Positions 55,777 through 64,000 of a stretch of DNA of 64,000 nucleotides are shown piece after piece. The notes below the pieces were generated by a model. The model searched no databases, had not been told where the DNA came from, and was given only the letters and a program-made list of their open reading frames with translations. How positions within the stretch are numbered: position 1 is the stretch's first letter; each line of letters begins with the position of its first letter. The position numbers and the translations under genes are program-made. The stretch is from Acetoanaerobium sticklandii (GTDB lineage: Bacteria; Bacillota; Clostridia; Peptostreptococcales; Filifactoraceae): assembly GCF_000196455.1 (NCBI RefSeq), contig NC_014614.1:1100001-1164000 (forward strand), given 5' to 3'.

Positions 55777-56262
55777 TTATTTTAATGTCTCTGGTTCTTT
55801 CTTTGTGTAAACTCGTTTACTATTTACTTTTGTTTCCATAATCGTATCGTTCATCTCATTTACTTCTTTTAATAAAAGTTGAACTTGTTCAGCTGGTACA
55901 TTATAGTAGAGAAACAAATCCTCAAATTTCTTTATAGTTTCATGGAGTTTGTTACTTATAGTAATAAATTCGCTTACATGGGATGAGTTAGCGGCATTTC
56001 TAAACTGCTCTACATCTATTTCTATTATATCAATCACGTCATCCTCATTATCATAAGCCTTGATTGGAAGTGGGTATGGTTTTATTCTTTCTAAGAAGTA
56101 CTTGCCTTTAGCATTTATATTATATACATATTCTAGTGTTATATAACCTAAATCGAACGAAACATAACATAATTTTCCGCTAACTTGTTTTACATTTGCA
56201 CCCATTTGAGTCAATTTCATAGAATGCTGAGCAGCTTCAGTGCTTATTATGTATTTTTTCAC
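55777..56262 (-). CDS. Orphan 161-residue protein
   Basis: Not recognised. A soluble protein with a beta-rich first half and a helical second half, ending in a charged tail. The first ~60 residues (KLCYVSFDLGYITLEYVYNI) might be a small binding domain. GTG start at 56262, 8 bases from GAGGAGGTA. It lies 93 bases downstream of the NhaD-type transporter on the same strand, with no obvious terminator between, so cotranscription is possible. Confidence 0.68.
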   Translation of the reverse strand: MKKYIISTEAAQHSMKLTQMGANVKQVSGKLCYVSFDLGYITLEYVYNINAKGKYFLERIKPYPLPIKAYDNEDDVIDIIEIDVEQFRNAANSSHVSEFITISNKLHETIKKFEDLFLYYNVPAEQVQLLLKEVNEMNDTIMETKVNSKRVYTKKEPETLK

Positions 56263-56355
56263 TTTAAATCTACCTCCTCAATACTAATTAGATGTATAAA
56301 ATAGCATAAGCTTTGTTTTTTTAAAAGTTAGAATAAAAATATCTTTATATATATT

Positions 56356-57630
56356 TTATACATAAAAAAGTATTAGGTAAATAGTAGAAATTATAATCGA
56401 AACAATCATCATAGGGAAACCAATTCTCATAAAACTCATAAAACTTACAGGTCTTCCTTCTTTTGCCATGATGCCAGTAACAATAACATTTGCAGAGGCT
56501 CCAATTATAGTACCATTTCCACCTAGACATGCGCCTAGTGCAAGTGCCCACCACAAGGGATTTGCATCCAATTGCCCGGAAGCTGTCATTGATTTAATAA
56601 GAGGTATCATAGTTGCTACGAAAGGAATATTGTCTAAAAATGCAGAAGCAATTGCAGATATCCATAAAATAGTTATAGTAGTTATAAATAGATTACCTTT
56701 AGTTAGTTCTAACATTTTTTTTGCCAGATTATCTATAACTCCAACTTCTACTAAACTACCAACTAAAATAAATAGCCCCATAAAAAAGAAAATTGTTGTC
56801 CATTCTACTTCAAATAATATTTCCTCTGGATCAATTTTACTTATAACGAGTAGTAATGCAGCACCACCAAGAGCGACAGTTGCCGATTCTAAATGAAACT
56901 GGGCATGAACCATAAATCCTAGAATAGTAATAAATAATACTATTAAACTCTTTTTTAAAAGGAGTGTATCCTTTATAGTTATTGTTTCGTCCATTTTCAT
57001 TATTTTTTGCTTGTTTTCATCTTTTGCCTTTAAAAAATCCTTATAAATCAGCTTGAGTAAAAATAAAACGACAAACGAAATAACTATAACTACAGGAGCA
57101 AGGTTGACTAAAAAGTCTACGAATCCAAGACCTGTTGCACTACCTATCATAATATTAGGAGGGTCACCTATAAGTGTTGCAGTTCCTCCGATATTTGCTA
57201 TTAGTATTTCTGTAAACATAAATGGAATAGGGTTAGTGTCTAGCGTATCAGTGATAACTAAAGTCACTGGTACAATTAATAAAATTGTAGTAACATTATC
57301 CAAAAATGCTGATGATAATGCTGTTATAATTGCAAATAAAACTAGTATTTTCCAAGGGTCACCTTTAGCTTTTTTGGCAGCTCTTATCGCTAAGTATTCA
57401 AATACACCTGTTCTTTTTAAAATATTAACAATAATCATCATACCAACTAAAAGTCCAATGGTATTAAAATCGATGTGCTCGATAGCTTGTTCTTGATTGA
57501 TGATACCTATCACTATCATCACTATAGCACCAAAGAGAGAAATAGCAGTACGATTAATTCGTTCCGAAATGATAATACCATAAATTACTAAAAAAATAGT
57601 AATTGGTATTGCAGTAGCACTTGCAAACAA
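56356..57630 (-). CDS. ArsB/NhaD-family ion transporter
   Basis: A 424-residue membrane protein of the ion-transporter superfamily with ~11 hydrophobic segments. Paired signature segments are visible: AFLDNVTTILLIVPV and TATLIGDPPNIMIGS in the first half, AFLDNIPFVATMIPL and NGTIIGASANVIV in the second. NhaD members exchange sodium for protons and ArsB members export arsenite; without ars genes nearby, sodium or an organic anion is more likely. The start is TTG with AAGGATGTGA 5-9 bases upstream. Confidence 0.88.
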   Translation of the reverse strand: MFASATAIPITIFLVIYGIIISERINRTAISLFGAIVMIVIGIINQEQAIEHIDFNTIGLLVGMMIIVNILKRTGVFEYLAIRAAKKAKGDPWKILVLFAIITALSSAFLDNVTTILLIVPVTLVITDTLDTNPIPFMFTEILIANIGGTATLIGDPPNIMIGSATGLGFVDFLVNLAPVVIVISFVVLFLLKLIYKDFLKAKDENKQKIMKMDETITIKDTLLLKKSLIVLFITILGFMVHAQFHLESATVALGGAALLLVISKIDPEEILFEVEWTTIFFFMGLFILVGSLVEVGVIDNLAKKMLELTKGNLFITTITILWISAIASAFLDNIPFVATMIPLIKSMTASGQLDANPLWWALALGACLGGNGTIIGASANVIVTGIMAKEGRPVSFMSFMRIGFPMMIVSIIISTIYLILFYV

Positions 57631-57642
57631 TACATCACATCC

Positions 57643-57663
57643 TTATCTATAAAAATTCCACAT
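57643..57663 (-). other. Possible six-codon leader ORF before the NhaD-type gene
   Basis: On the minus strand AAGGAG lies 9 bases before an ATG that opens MWNFYR and a TAA stop. That stop forms part of the ribosome binding sequence TAAGGATGTG of the transporter, whose own start is a weak TTG. It could couple translation or be chance. Confidence 0.3.
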
Positions 57664-57743
57664 ATGATAATACTCCTTAAAAATATTAGTGTCAAATTAA
57701 ATAAAATAATAACGACGTTGTAATAACTATATTTGCAAGATTT

Positions 57744-58649
57744 TTATCTATTATTAAATTTAATTAATGATTTTATATCTAGAGTAGAAAATATAAGTCC
57801 AAGCAGTATTATAAATCCACCAGTCCACTGTGAAGTAGATAATTGTTCCTTTAAAATAATTTGAGAACTAAGAAGTCCTGTTATTGGAACCATAAGTGAA
57901 AGAGGAGCTATTTTTGAAGCTGGATATTTTCCAAGAAGTACGCTCCAAGTTCCATAACCAAAAATAGTAGCTCCAAATGCTAAATAGAAAATAGAGAAAG
58001 TAGAAATTGCGCTAAGAGAAGTTACAGTTTTTAGCATAACATCTGGACCATCTAGTATAAATGAAAAAATGTAAAGTGGAATAGGAGGGACTAAGCTAGT
58101 CCATACTACAACCCCAAGCATATCAATTTTCTCACCTAAAGCTTCAGCTTTGTTTGAAGCGAATTTAAGCACAATATTTGATAGAGCCCAGAAAAATGCA
58201 GCTAATAATGTAAGCAAAAGTGCAGGAAGAGGAACAGCAGTTATACTGCCAGCATTGCTTGCAATAAAAGCTAGTCCAATAGCAGCTATAAAAAGCCCTA
58301 TTATTTGTTTTGGCTTTATGGATTCATGTAGAAATAAAAAAGCAAGTAGTGGAGTCATAAATGCTGCTGATTGTAGAGTGATTGAAGATAATCCTGCCGG
58401 CATACCTATTTGCATTGCATAAAAAAGACATGAAAATTGACCAACACCTACAGATAATCCGTAGGCGATGGCGTATTTCATGTCGATTTTAGGACGCTTA
58501 ACAAAAAAGAGAGCAGGTAGTACAAAGGTATATCTAAGTGCTGCCAATAGCATAGAAGGCACACCATTTAACCCCAATCTAATAACAGTAAAGTTGACTC
58601 CCCATATGATGACAACCATTAAAGCCATTACTAAATCCTTCTTTTTCAT
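57744..58649 (-). CDS. EamA/DMT-family exporter
   Basis: A 301-residue membrane protein with ten hydrophobic segments in two EamA repeats. The N-terminal VVIIWGVNFTVIRLGL and the second-repeat AFFWALSNIVLKFAS are typical; these proteins export amino acids or other small metabolites. It begins 30 bases after the tRNA thiolase gene on the same strand, so they are probably one transcript. Substrate unknown. Confidence 0.88.
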   Translation of the reverse strand: MKKKDLVMALMVVIIWGVNFTVIRLGLNGVPSMLLAALRYTFVLPALFFVKRPKIDMKYAIAYGLSVGVGQFSCLFYAMQIGMPAGLSSITLQSAAFMTPLLAFLFLHESIKPKQIIGLFIAAIGLAFIASNAGSITAVPLPALLLTLLAAFFWALSNIVLKFASNKAEALGEKIDMLGVVVWTSLVPPIPLYIFSFILDGPDVMLKTVTSLSAISTFSIFYLAFGATIFGYGTWSVLLGKYPASKIAPLSLMVPITGLLSSQIILKEQLSTSQWTGGFIILLGLIFSTLDIKSLIKFNNR

Positions 58650-58679
58650 AAAAACCTCCCAATATTCATTTTTTAATCC

Positions 58680-59552
58680 TTACTCATCTGCTGAATCAAA
58701 TTCATCTAAAAAGGAAAAGCTTTCTCCATGTTGCTGCCAGCCTAGAACGCAGTCTAAATTCACATTTTCGGCAGCTTTAAAAATAGATTTATCTACATTA
58801 TTAAAATTCTTTTTTAGATTAGCAATAAGCTCTTTCATTTCTTTACGTTTACTGCCAGTTTTTTTAGCCGCTACCATGCATGCACAGTTAAGGGGCCAGA
58901 TTCCATTTGTTTGAGTGAATCTCTCAATAAATACCTCTTCCACATAATAAAGAGGTCTAATGAGCTCTAAACCTTCAAAATTTGTAGACTTGAGTCTAGG
59001 TAGCATGGTTTTAAATGCTCCTGTATAGAGCATATTTAGCATAGTTGTTTCTATGACATCGTTAAAGTGATGTCCTAGAGCAAGCTTATTACAGCCTAGC
59101 TCCTTAGTTTTGTTATATAGAGCGCCTCTCCTCATTTTTGCGCACATATAGCAAGGATAGTCTTGGGCTATTTTATCGGCAATTTTAAATATATCAGTTT
59201 CAAATACCTTAATTGGTATATTAAGATAGTTAAAATTATCCATCATAAGCTCCCTTATGCTTGGATGATAACCTGGATCCATAGCTATATATTCAACCTC
59301 AAAAGGAATCTTGCTGAATTTTTGAAGCTCTTGAAATAATTTAGCCATAAGCATGCTGTCCTTGCCGCCTGATATAGCAACAGCAATTCTATCACCTGGC
59401 TGAATCATTTCGTAGTCATTTAATGCCTTTAAAAATTTTGACCATATACCTTTTCTATAGGTTTTTATTATACTTCTTTCAATTACATCTAAGGGCCTTC
59501 TTTCATTAAAAGGCACCAAAACTTCACAACCATTTCCTGCTAGTTCTGACAT
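58680..59552 (-). CDS. TtcA-like tRNA 2-thiolation protein (PP-loop ATPase)
   Basis: A 290-residue enzyme. The PP-loop SGGKDSMLM (~61-69) activates the target base with ATP; YPCYMCAKMRRGALY (~135) gives the CxxC pair that holds an iron-sulfur cluster in TtcA, and a third conserved cysteine pair lies in NCACMVA (~227). By family it thiolates cytidine 32 of tRNA. An N-terminal ~55-residue extension is longer than in Escherichia coli TtcA. Other TtcA/TtuA-type targets remain possible. Confidence 0.85.
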   Translation of the reverse strand: MSELAGNGCEVLVPFNERRPLDVIERSIIKTYRKGIWSKFLKALNDYEMIQPGDRIAVAISGGKDSMLMAKLFQELQKFSKIPFEVEYIAMDPGYHPSIRELMMDNFNYLNIPIKVFETDIFKIADKIAQDYPCYMCAKMRRGALYNKTKELGCNKLALGHHFNDVIETTMLNMLYTGAFKTMLPRLKSTNFEGLELIRPLYYVEEVFIERFTQTNGIWPLNCACMVAAKKTGSKRKEMKELIANLKKNFNNVDKSIFKAAENVNLDCVLGWQQHGESFSFLDEFDSADE

Positions 59553-59720
59553 TTTTACACCTCATCTTTCAACGAAATATTATATCATTATGTCTTATTT
59601 TTGTCCCGAAGAAAAATCAAAATTGAATATTCTAAAAACTTTTATAATGGTATAATATAATTCGTACAAAAATAACATTTTATATAAACAAAACTATACA
59701 TAGAAAAAGGGGAGCATAAT

Positions 59721-60575
59721 ATGGACTACGAATTTAGACTATTAACCCATTACGATTACGAGGAAGTAAAAGAAATGTGCAAAGACATATGGGATGGAAC
59801 TGATTATATGCCATTGGTTTTTCATAACTGGGTTGATGATGAAAAAGGAGAATTTTTTTGTATAATAGATAAGGCTAAGAATAAAATAGCTGGAATTTCA
59901 AAGTTTTCTATACTGCCAGAGCAAATGGGGTGGCTTGAGGGACTTAGAGTACATGAGGAATATAGAGGCCAAAAATTAGCAAGAAGAATTCAAGAATATA
60001 TGAGTGAATTGGCAAATAAATATCTTGAAGAAGGGAAAATAAATAAATTAGGAGCCTGTACTCATCTTAATAATGTAGCTAGTCGCAAGATGCTTGAATC
60101 CTCAGGCTTTGAAATAGAGCAACAGCATATGATAGTTATGAAGCCATATGAAGAGAATAATGCAGTGATAACGACTAAGTCATTTGTAGTTACTAGGTGG
60201 AAGCCTACACTAGAGGAGTTTATGAACTTAGATTATTTTAAATCAAGAGATATGGTATTTCACTGTGACTTCACTTTTATGGATGTATCAGAAGAATTGT
60301 ACGATATACTTATAAAAAAAGATGCTTTTTGGGAAATAAACGGAAAAAAAGGCATTATCTACTATAAAGTGGAAACCTGCTTTGTGGCTGTAGATGAAGA
60401 TATAGATACTATAGAGATATTTAGCGATTATCTATATCAAAAAAATAAAACTGGATTTACACCATACACTACAGTAAATCTAAAAAAGCCTCAGCTATTA
60501 GAAAATTTAAAAGCAAATGGATATATTACTTGGTCAGACTGGCAAATGGACTATTTCTATTATTTAAAGAAGTAA
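59721..60575 (+). CDS. GNAT-family N-acetyltransferase
   Basis: A 284-residue protein. Residues ~1-145 form a GNAT domain with the acetyl-CoA loop EYRGQKLARRIQEYM (~87) and NNVASRKMLESSGFE (~115). The remaining ~140 residues are a second domain without a recognised motif. Substrate unknown. AAGGGGAG ribosome binding site; TATAAT-like boxes at ~59650. Stands alone before the two-component operon. Confidence 0.85.
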   Translation: MDYEFRLLTHYDYEEVKEMCKDIWDGTDYMPLVFHNWVDDEKGEFFCIIDKAKNKIAGISKFSILPEQMGWLEGLRVHEEYRGQKLARRIQEYMSELANKYLEEGKINKLGACTHLNNVASRKMLESSGFEIEQQHMIVMKPYEENNAVITTKSFVVTRWKPTLEEFMNLDYFKSRDMVFHCDFTFMDVSEELYDILIKKDAFWEINGKKGIIYYKVETCFVAVDEDIDTIEIFSDYLYQKNKTGFTPYTTVNLKKPQLLENLKANGYITWSDWQMDYFYYLKK

Positions 60576-60658
60576 AATAGTAGTTAATTTTAAACCAATC
60601 TAAATTTTGGATGAATTTATGATTTTAGGGTAAATTATCTAAAAGGAGGTTGGTTTTT

Positions 60659-61348
60659 ATGTATAAAAACAATATTATTTTAGCTTTAGGCTTAATATTC
60701 ATGCTGATATTTAGTGCTTGCACTCCAAAAGACACAGAGGATTTATCTAAAGAGCTCGCTTCACTAAAAGATGAGAATAAAATTTTGCAAGAAAAGATTA
60801 GTAGCTTAGAAGAGCAATTAAATGATGGTGCAAATAATGAGGCTGGTACAATGACATCTTTATCTCTAGCTGTTGAGGTAGTAAACATATTAAAAGCAAG
60901 AGATATGAATGAACTTAAAAACTATGCACATCCTCAAAAAGGAATTAGATTTTCACCATATGCATATATAGATGAAACAAATGATATAATAGTAACTGCC
61001 AATGACCTAGAGACCTACATGAATTCTTCTGATATTTATACTTGGGGAAGCTATGACGTCACAGGGGAACCTATAGACCTTAATTTTTCAGATTACTATG
61101 ATAGATTTATATATAATCAGGATTTTGCAAACCCTCATATTATAGGAAATAATCAAATAGTTCAAACTGGAAACACCATAAATAATATTGAAGAAGTATA
61201 TCCAAATGCTCAGTTTGTGGAGTTTCATTTTACAGGATTTGATCCACAGTATACAGGTATGGACTGGACTAGCTTAAGAATAGTTATGGAAGAATATAAC
61301 TCTCAGCTTTATATCATAGGAATTATACACGATGAATGGACTATATAG
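60659..61348 (+). CDS. Lipoprotein with coiled coil, linked to a two-component system
   Basis: A 229-residue lipoprotein: signal peptide ending in IFSAC (Cys21), then a coiled coil (~28-55, EDLSKELASLKDENKI pattern) and a ~160-residue mixed domain of unknown family. ATG at 60659 lies 9 bases from AAGGAGG; a TTG at 60650 overlaps it. The response regulator gene starts 33 bases downstream, so this could be a sensor partner or a target of that system. Confidence 0.78.
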   Translation: MYKNNIILALGLIFMLIFSACTPKDTEDLSKELASLKDENKILQEKISSLEEQLNDGANNEAGTMTSLSLAVEVVNILKARDMNELKNYAHPQKGIRFSPYAYIDETNDIIVTANDLETYMNSSDIYTWGSYDVTGEPIDLNFSDYYDRFIYNQDFANPHIIGNNQIVQTGNTINNIEEVYPNAQFVEFHFTGFDPQYTGMDWTSLRIVMEEYNSQLYIIGIIHDEWTI

Positions 61349-61381
61349 TAAATTAATGATTCTGATAGGAGAAAAATTACA

Positions 61382-62074
61382 ATGTCATTTAAAATATTAA
61401 TAATAGAAGATGAGGAAAATATCAGTGAAATAGTAGCAAAATATTTGCAAAAAGAAGGCTATTCTACCCTAATTGCAAACGATGGAATAGAAGGACTTGC
61501 CTTATTTAGAGATTCAAATCCTGATCTAGTCATATCCGATGTTATGATGCCTACAATCGATGGATTGGAAGTACTCAGAGAAATAAGACTTATATCAGAC
61601 GTACCAGTTATTATGCTCACAGCAAAGCAAGAGGAAGTAGATAGACTAAAAGGCTTTGAAAATGGAGCAGATGATTATGTTACAAAGCCTTTTAGTCCCA
61701 AAGAATTAGTTAGAAGAGTAATGGTTATGCTAAAAAGAACTTATAAAACAATAGAGAATAAACAAGTATTAATTGAAGGTGAATTAAAGCTAGATTTAAA
61801 TAAGCAAAAGTTGTATAAAAATGAAGTGGAAATTGATATAACATCAAAGGAATTTCAAATAATATATGCTTTTTTTAAAAATCCTAGACAGATATTATCT
61901 AGAGAGCAGCTTATAGAGCTTGCATTTAGCAACGATTTTGAGGGTTTTGATAGAACTATAGATGTGCATATTAAAAAAATACGTCACAAGATTGAAGAGG
62001 ATACTAAAAACCCTAAATATTTAAAAACAAAATATGGAGCTGGATATATATTTGGAGGCTCAGATGAAGATTAG
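61382..62074 (+). CDS. OmpR/PhoB-family response regulator
   Basis: A 230-residue two-domain regulator. The receiver domain has IIEDEENI (~6), phospho-acceptor Asp54 in VISDVMMPT and lysine in VTKPFSPKE (~104). The C-terminal winged helix ends with RTIDVHIKKIRHKIE and KTKYGAGYIF. Paired with the histidine kinase that overlaps its end. Confidence 0.95.
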   Translation: MSFKILIIEDEENISEIVAKYLQKEGYSTLIANDGIEGLALFRDSNPDLVISDVMMPTIDGLEVLREIRLISDVPVIMLTAKQEEVDRLKGFENGADDYVTKPFSPKELVRRVMVMLKRTYKTIENKQVLIEGELKLDLNKQKLYKNEVEIDITSKEFQIIYAFFKNPRQILSREQLIELAFSNDFEGFDRTIDVHIKKIRHKIEEDTKNPKYLKTKYGAGYIFGGSDED

Positions 62075-63434
62075 AAATCAACTCATTATTATTATAATAG
62101 CAATACTTTCCGCAGGAGTATTAATCCAGTCTTTTATAGCGAGTAATTATATAGATAACTACTTTAATAGCTATATAGTCCAGGAATATAATCAAAATAT
62201 AGCTCGAATATCACTAATAGCTCAAGAGATAATAGCTGATAAAGAAAGCTCAAGTAACTCAAGACCAATGATGTCACAGATGTCATATAGAAGGACTTTA
62301 TCATCATATATGAGTGACCCTATAATAGAGATAAACATATACTCAAATCAAGGCAGACTAATATTCACATCAAGTGGAGCGATGGGACAAGGGCATATGA
62401 ACTTTGGAAGCGACCACGAAAATAGTTTGCAGCTTGAGACTGATATATTTGATGTTTCAAATGATGAAAACCAAAAAATAGGAAGTCTTGAAATAATTAG
62501 AAATAAGGATGTAAAAAATTGGCAAACCTCAGTGCTTTTTAATAAAGCACTATATAGTGGAGCAGCTATTGCTTTTATATCTGTTGCTATTATTGCAGGA
62601 TTAATTATTTGGATTGTAAGTACTAAGTTTTCAAAGCAGCTGATAGACACTGCTTATTATGCAAGCAAAATAGAGCAAGATGATCAGGTTGATATACCAC
62701 TTTCAGAAACAGTAGAGATTAAGCAAATTCAGCTAACCTTACTAAATCTTGCATCTAGACTAAAACTTAAGACCAAAATAAGAAAAGAAAAAGCTGACAA
62801 GCTTTCTCACGAAACTAGAACACCTCTCACTATTTTAAAATCAAATATAGAAGCAGCTATAGATGAAGTGATAGTATTAGATGAGCAAAATCTAAGTCTA
62901 TGTCTAGAACAGATAGATACTTTGTCTGAAATGATGACAAATATTTCAGATATAATAACGGATGATAGTGATGATACCTCCATCGAACTATCTGAACTTG
63001 ACTTAACAAAAGAAATAAAAAATATTATAAAAAGTCTTAGTTTGCAATATACTAAAAAAAATATTGCGCTTACATCGAGTCTTTCAAACGAACTACTAAT
63101 ACATTCAGATAAAAATAAAATAAATCAATCAGTGTATAATTTACTCACAAATGCCTATAAATTTACTCCATATGGTGGTAAAGTAGATATTTCAGTAAAA
63201 AAACTAGATAATTCTGTTACAATTGAGGTAGCTGATAGTGGAATGGGAGTAAAGAAAGAAGAACTAGATAAAATATTTGCTGCTTACTATAGAAGCAATG
63301 AGCATAAAGAAACTCAAGGAGATGGGTTAGGACTTTATATTGTAAGCACAAACATGATACTTTTAGGTGGAAGTGCTTCTGCATATATAAATGAAAGCAA
63401 AGGGCTCACAGTAAAGTTAATATTACCACAATAA
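62064..63434 (+). CDS. Membrane sensor histidine kinase
   Basis: A 456-residue kinase. Membrane segments at ~5-27 and ~160-182 enclose a ~130-residue extracellular sensor. A HAMP-like linker leads to the H-box SHETRTPLTIL (His ~248), N-box NQSVYNLLTNAYKF (~353) and G-boxes VADSGMGV and GDGLGLYIV. ATG at 62064 overlaps the regulator by 11 bases and follows GGAGG. Signal unknown; the upstream lipoprotein may take part. Confidence 0.94.
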   Translation: MKIRNQLIIIIIAILSAGVLIQSFIASNYIDNYFNSYIVQEYNQNIARISLIAQEIIADKESSSNSRPMMSQMSYRRTLSSYMSDPIIEINIYSNQGRLIFTSSGAMGQGHMNFGSDHENSLQLETDIFDVSNDENQKIGSLEIIRNKDVKNWQTSVLFNKALYSGAAIAFISVAIIAGLIIWIVSTKFSKQLIDTAYYASKIEQDDQVDIPLSETVEIKQIQLTLLNLASRLKLKTKIRKEKADKLSHETRTPLTILKSNIEAAIDEVIVLDEQNLSLCLEQIDTLSEMMTNISDIITDDSDDTSIELSELDLTKEIKNIIKSLSLQYTKKNIALTSSLSNELLIHSDKNKINQSVYNLLTNAYKFTPYGGKVDISVKKLDNSVTIEVADSGMGVKKEELDKIFAAYYRSNEHKETQGDGLGLYIVSTNMILLGGSASAYINESKGLTVKLILPQ

Positions 63435-63470
63435 TTAAAATTATTTAAAGGAATGGAAGGTAAATTTAAA

Positions 63471-63725
63471 ATGAACAAATTAAAATTAGGCAAAAAAGAC
63501 TGGACAGTAAAAATAGCAGAGGTATTACTAGATGGAATAGAGCTAGATGAAGTTCTGGGTTATTTAAAAAGCATAGAAGACGTAATAATAGGAATGAATA
63601 GTAATCAAGACTATATGTTAGTTGAAGAAAATAAATCAAGAACCTATATAATTAGAAAAAATGAAAAAGACTTAGAGCTAGCGATACTAAGTATAATGGA
63701 TGCTAAGGATATACTAAAAAAATAA
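63471..63725 (+). CDS. Small orphan protein after the two-component system
   Basis: An 84-residue soluble, charged protein not recognised. It starts 36 bases after the kinase stop with GGAAGGT 9 bases before ATG 63471; an in-frame ATG at 63453 lacks spacing. Likely the last gene of the lipoprotein-regulator-kinase operon. No motif seen. Confidence 0.65.
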   Translation: MNKLKLGKKDWTVKIAEVLLDGIELDEVLGYLKSIEDVIIGMNSNQDYMLVEENKSRTYIIRKNEKDLELAILSIMDAKDILKK

Positions 63726-63771
63726 TCTAAAGAATTTGAAATTTTTTAAAGCAGGGACTGGAGGGGATTTT

Positions 63772-64000
63772 ATGGATGAGACAGCTATCTATGAACTATC
63801 AAAAATCATCCAAGCTAGTGAAAACATAGTATTTTTTGGTGGAGCAGGAGTGTCAACTGAGAGCAATATCCCAGATTTTCGCTCAGAGGAAGGCATATAC
63901 AACATAAAATCAAAATACAATTTCCCTCCAGAAACCATGCTCAGCCATAGCTTTTTTATAAATCAAACTTCACTTTTTTATGACTTTTATAAAACCTCGA
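63772..64000 (+). CDS. Sirtuin-family NAD-dependent protein deacylase (5' part, cut by window end)
   Basis: The reading frame opens at ATG 63772 (GGAGGGG site) and runs off the window at residue ~76. FFGGAGVSTESNIPDFRSE (~22-40) is the NAD-binding GAG motif and the NIPDFR segment of Sir2 proteins. The catalytic histidine and zinc cysteines lie beyond the edge, so completeness cannot be judged. Confidence 0.9.
   Translation, partial: MDETAIYELSKIIQASENIVFFGGAGVSTESNIPDFRSEEGIYNIKSKYNFPPETMLSHSFFINQTSLFYDFYKTS

Noticed and set aside
56345..56554. Small minus-strand frame rich in tryptophan and tyrosine
   Set aside because: It is an alternative frame of the NhaD-type transporter C-terminus, without start signal.

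Overview
The window is about 64 kb of low-GC DNA from an anaerobic Gram-positive bacterium, most likely a clostridium of the Peptostreptococcaceae type (the order glgC-glgD-glgA-glgP-amylase, peptidase T, the anaerobic cobalt-early corrin pathway, T-box and cobalamin leaders and AGGAGG ribosome binding sites all fit). A species name cannot be proven from the sequence; Acetoanaerobium or a close relative is a guess. No insertion sequence, prophage, CRISPR array or tRNA gene was seen. Layout: 1-1.8 kb is the 3' part of a 23S rRNA gene, then 5S rRNA and a terminator. 2-6 kb holds a chemoreceptor, a DUF362/ferredoxin protein and a Crp/Fnr-type regulator. 6.3-9.1 kb has a YfcC-type carboxylate/amino acid carrier and peptidase T, which suits a peptide and amino acid fermenter. 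9.2-9.85 kb is a free-standing T-box unit: a strong promoter, a T-box leader with terminator, one 77-residue orphan gene, and its own terminator. 10-18 kb is the glycogen cluster (glgC, glgD, glgA, glgP, cytosolic GH13 enzyme), with no branching enzyme in view. 18-25.5 kb is a mixed stretch: DEAD-box helicase, PilZ protein, transglutaminase-like protein, an orphan gene, cobO, a gpx-ohrR peroxide unit with a clear OhrR operator, a HAD phosphatase and another orphan. 25.6-44.4 kb is one long colinear run behind a cobalamin riboswitch. It starts with late corrinoid genes (cbiA, cbiB, an unknown membrane protein, cobD, pduX), continues with corrin ring genes (cbiC, D, E, T, L, F, G, H, J) and ends with the tetrapyrrole trunk (hemA, precorrin-2 dehydrogenase, hemC, cobA-hemD fusion, hemB, hemL). 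Almost every junction overlaps or is a few bases wide. Together these genes take glutamyl-tRNA through uroporphyrinogen III and precorrin-2 to cobyrinate diamide, plus the aminopropanol-phosphate arm. A cobaltochelatase (cbiK/cbiX), cbiP, cobU, cobS and cobC/T are not in the window. 44.5-52.7 kb, on the minus strand, carries a GNAT protein, a DUF3798-lipoprotein ABC importer and adenine deaminase, which together suggest purine or nucleoside uptake. 52.8-59.6 kb has a universal stress protein, orphan genes, two ion transporters, an EamA exporter and a TtcA-like tRNA thiolase. 59.7-64 kb has a GNAT protein, a lipoprotein / response regulator / histidine kinase / small protein operon, and the start of a sirtuin cut by the window edge. 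The items most worth following up are the T-box-controlled orphan gene, the unknown membrane protein inside the corrinoid operon, the DUF3798 importer beside adenine deaminase, and the interleaved inverted repeats upstream of the 54.4 kb antiporter.
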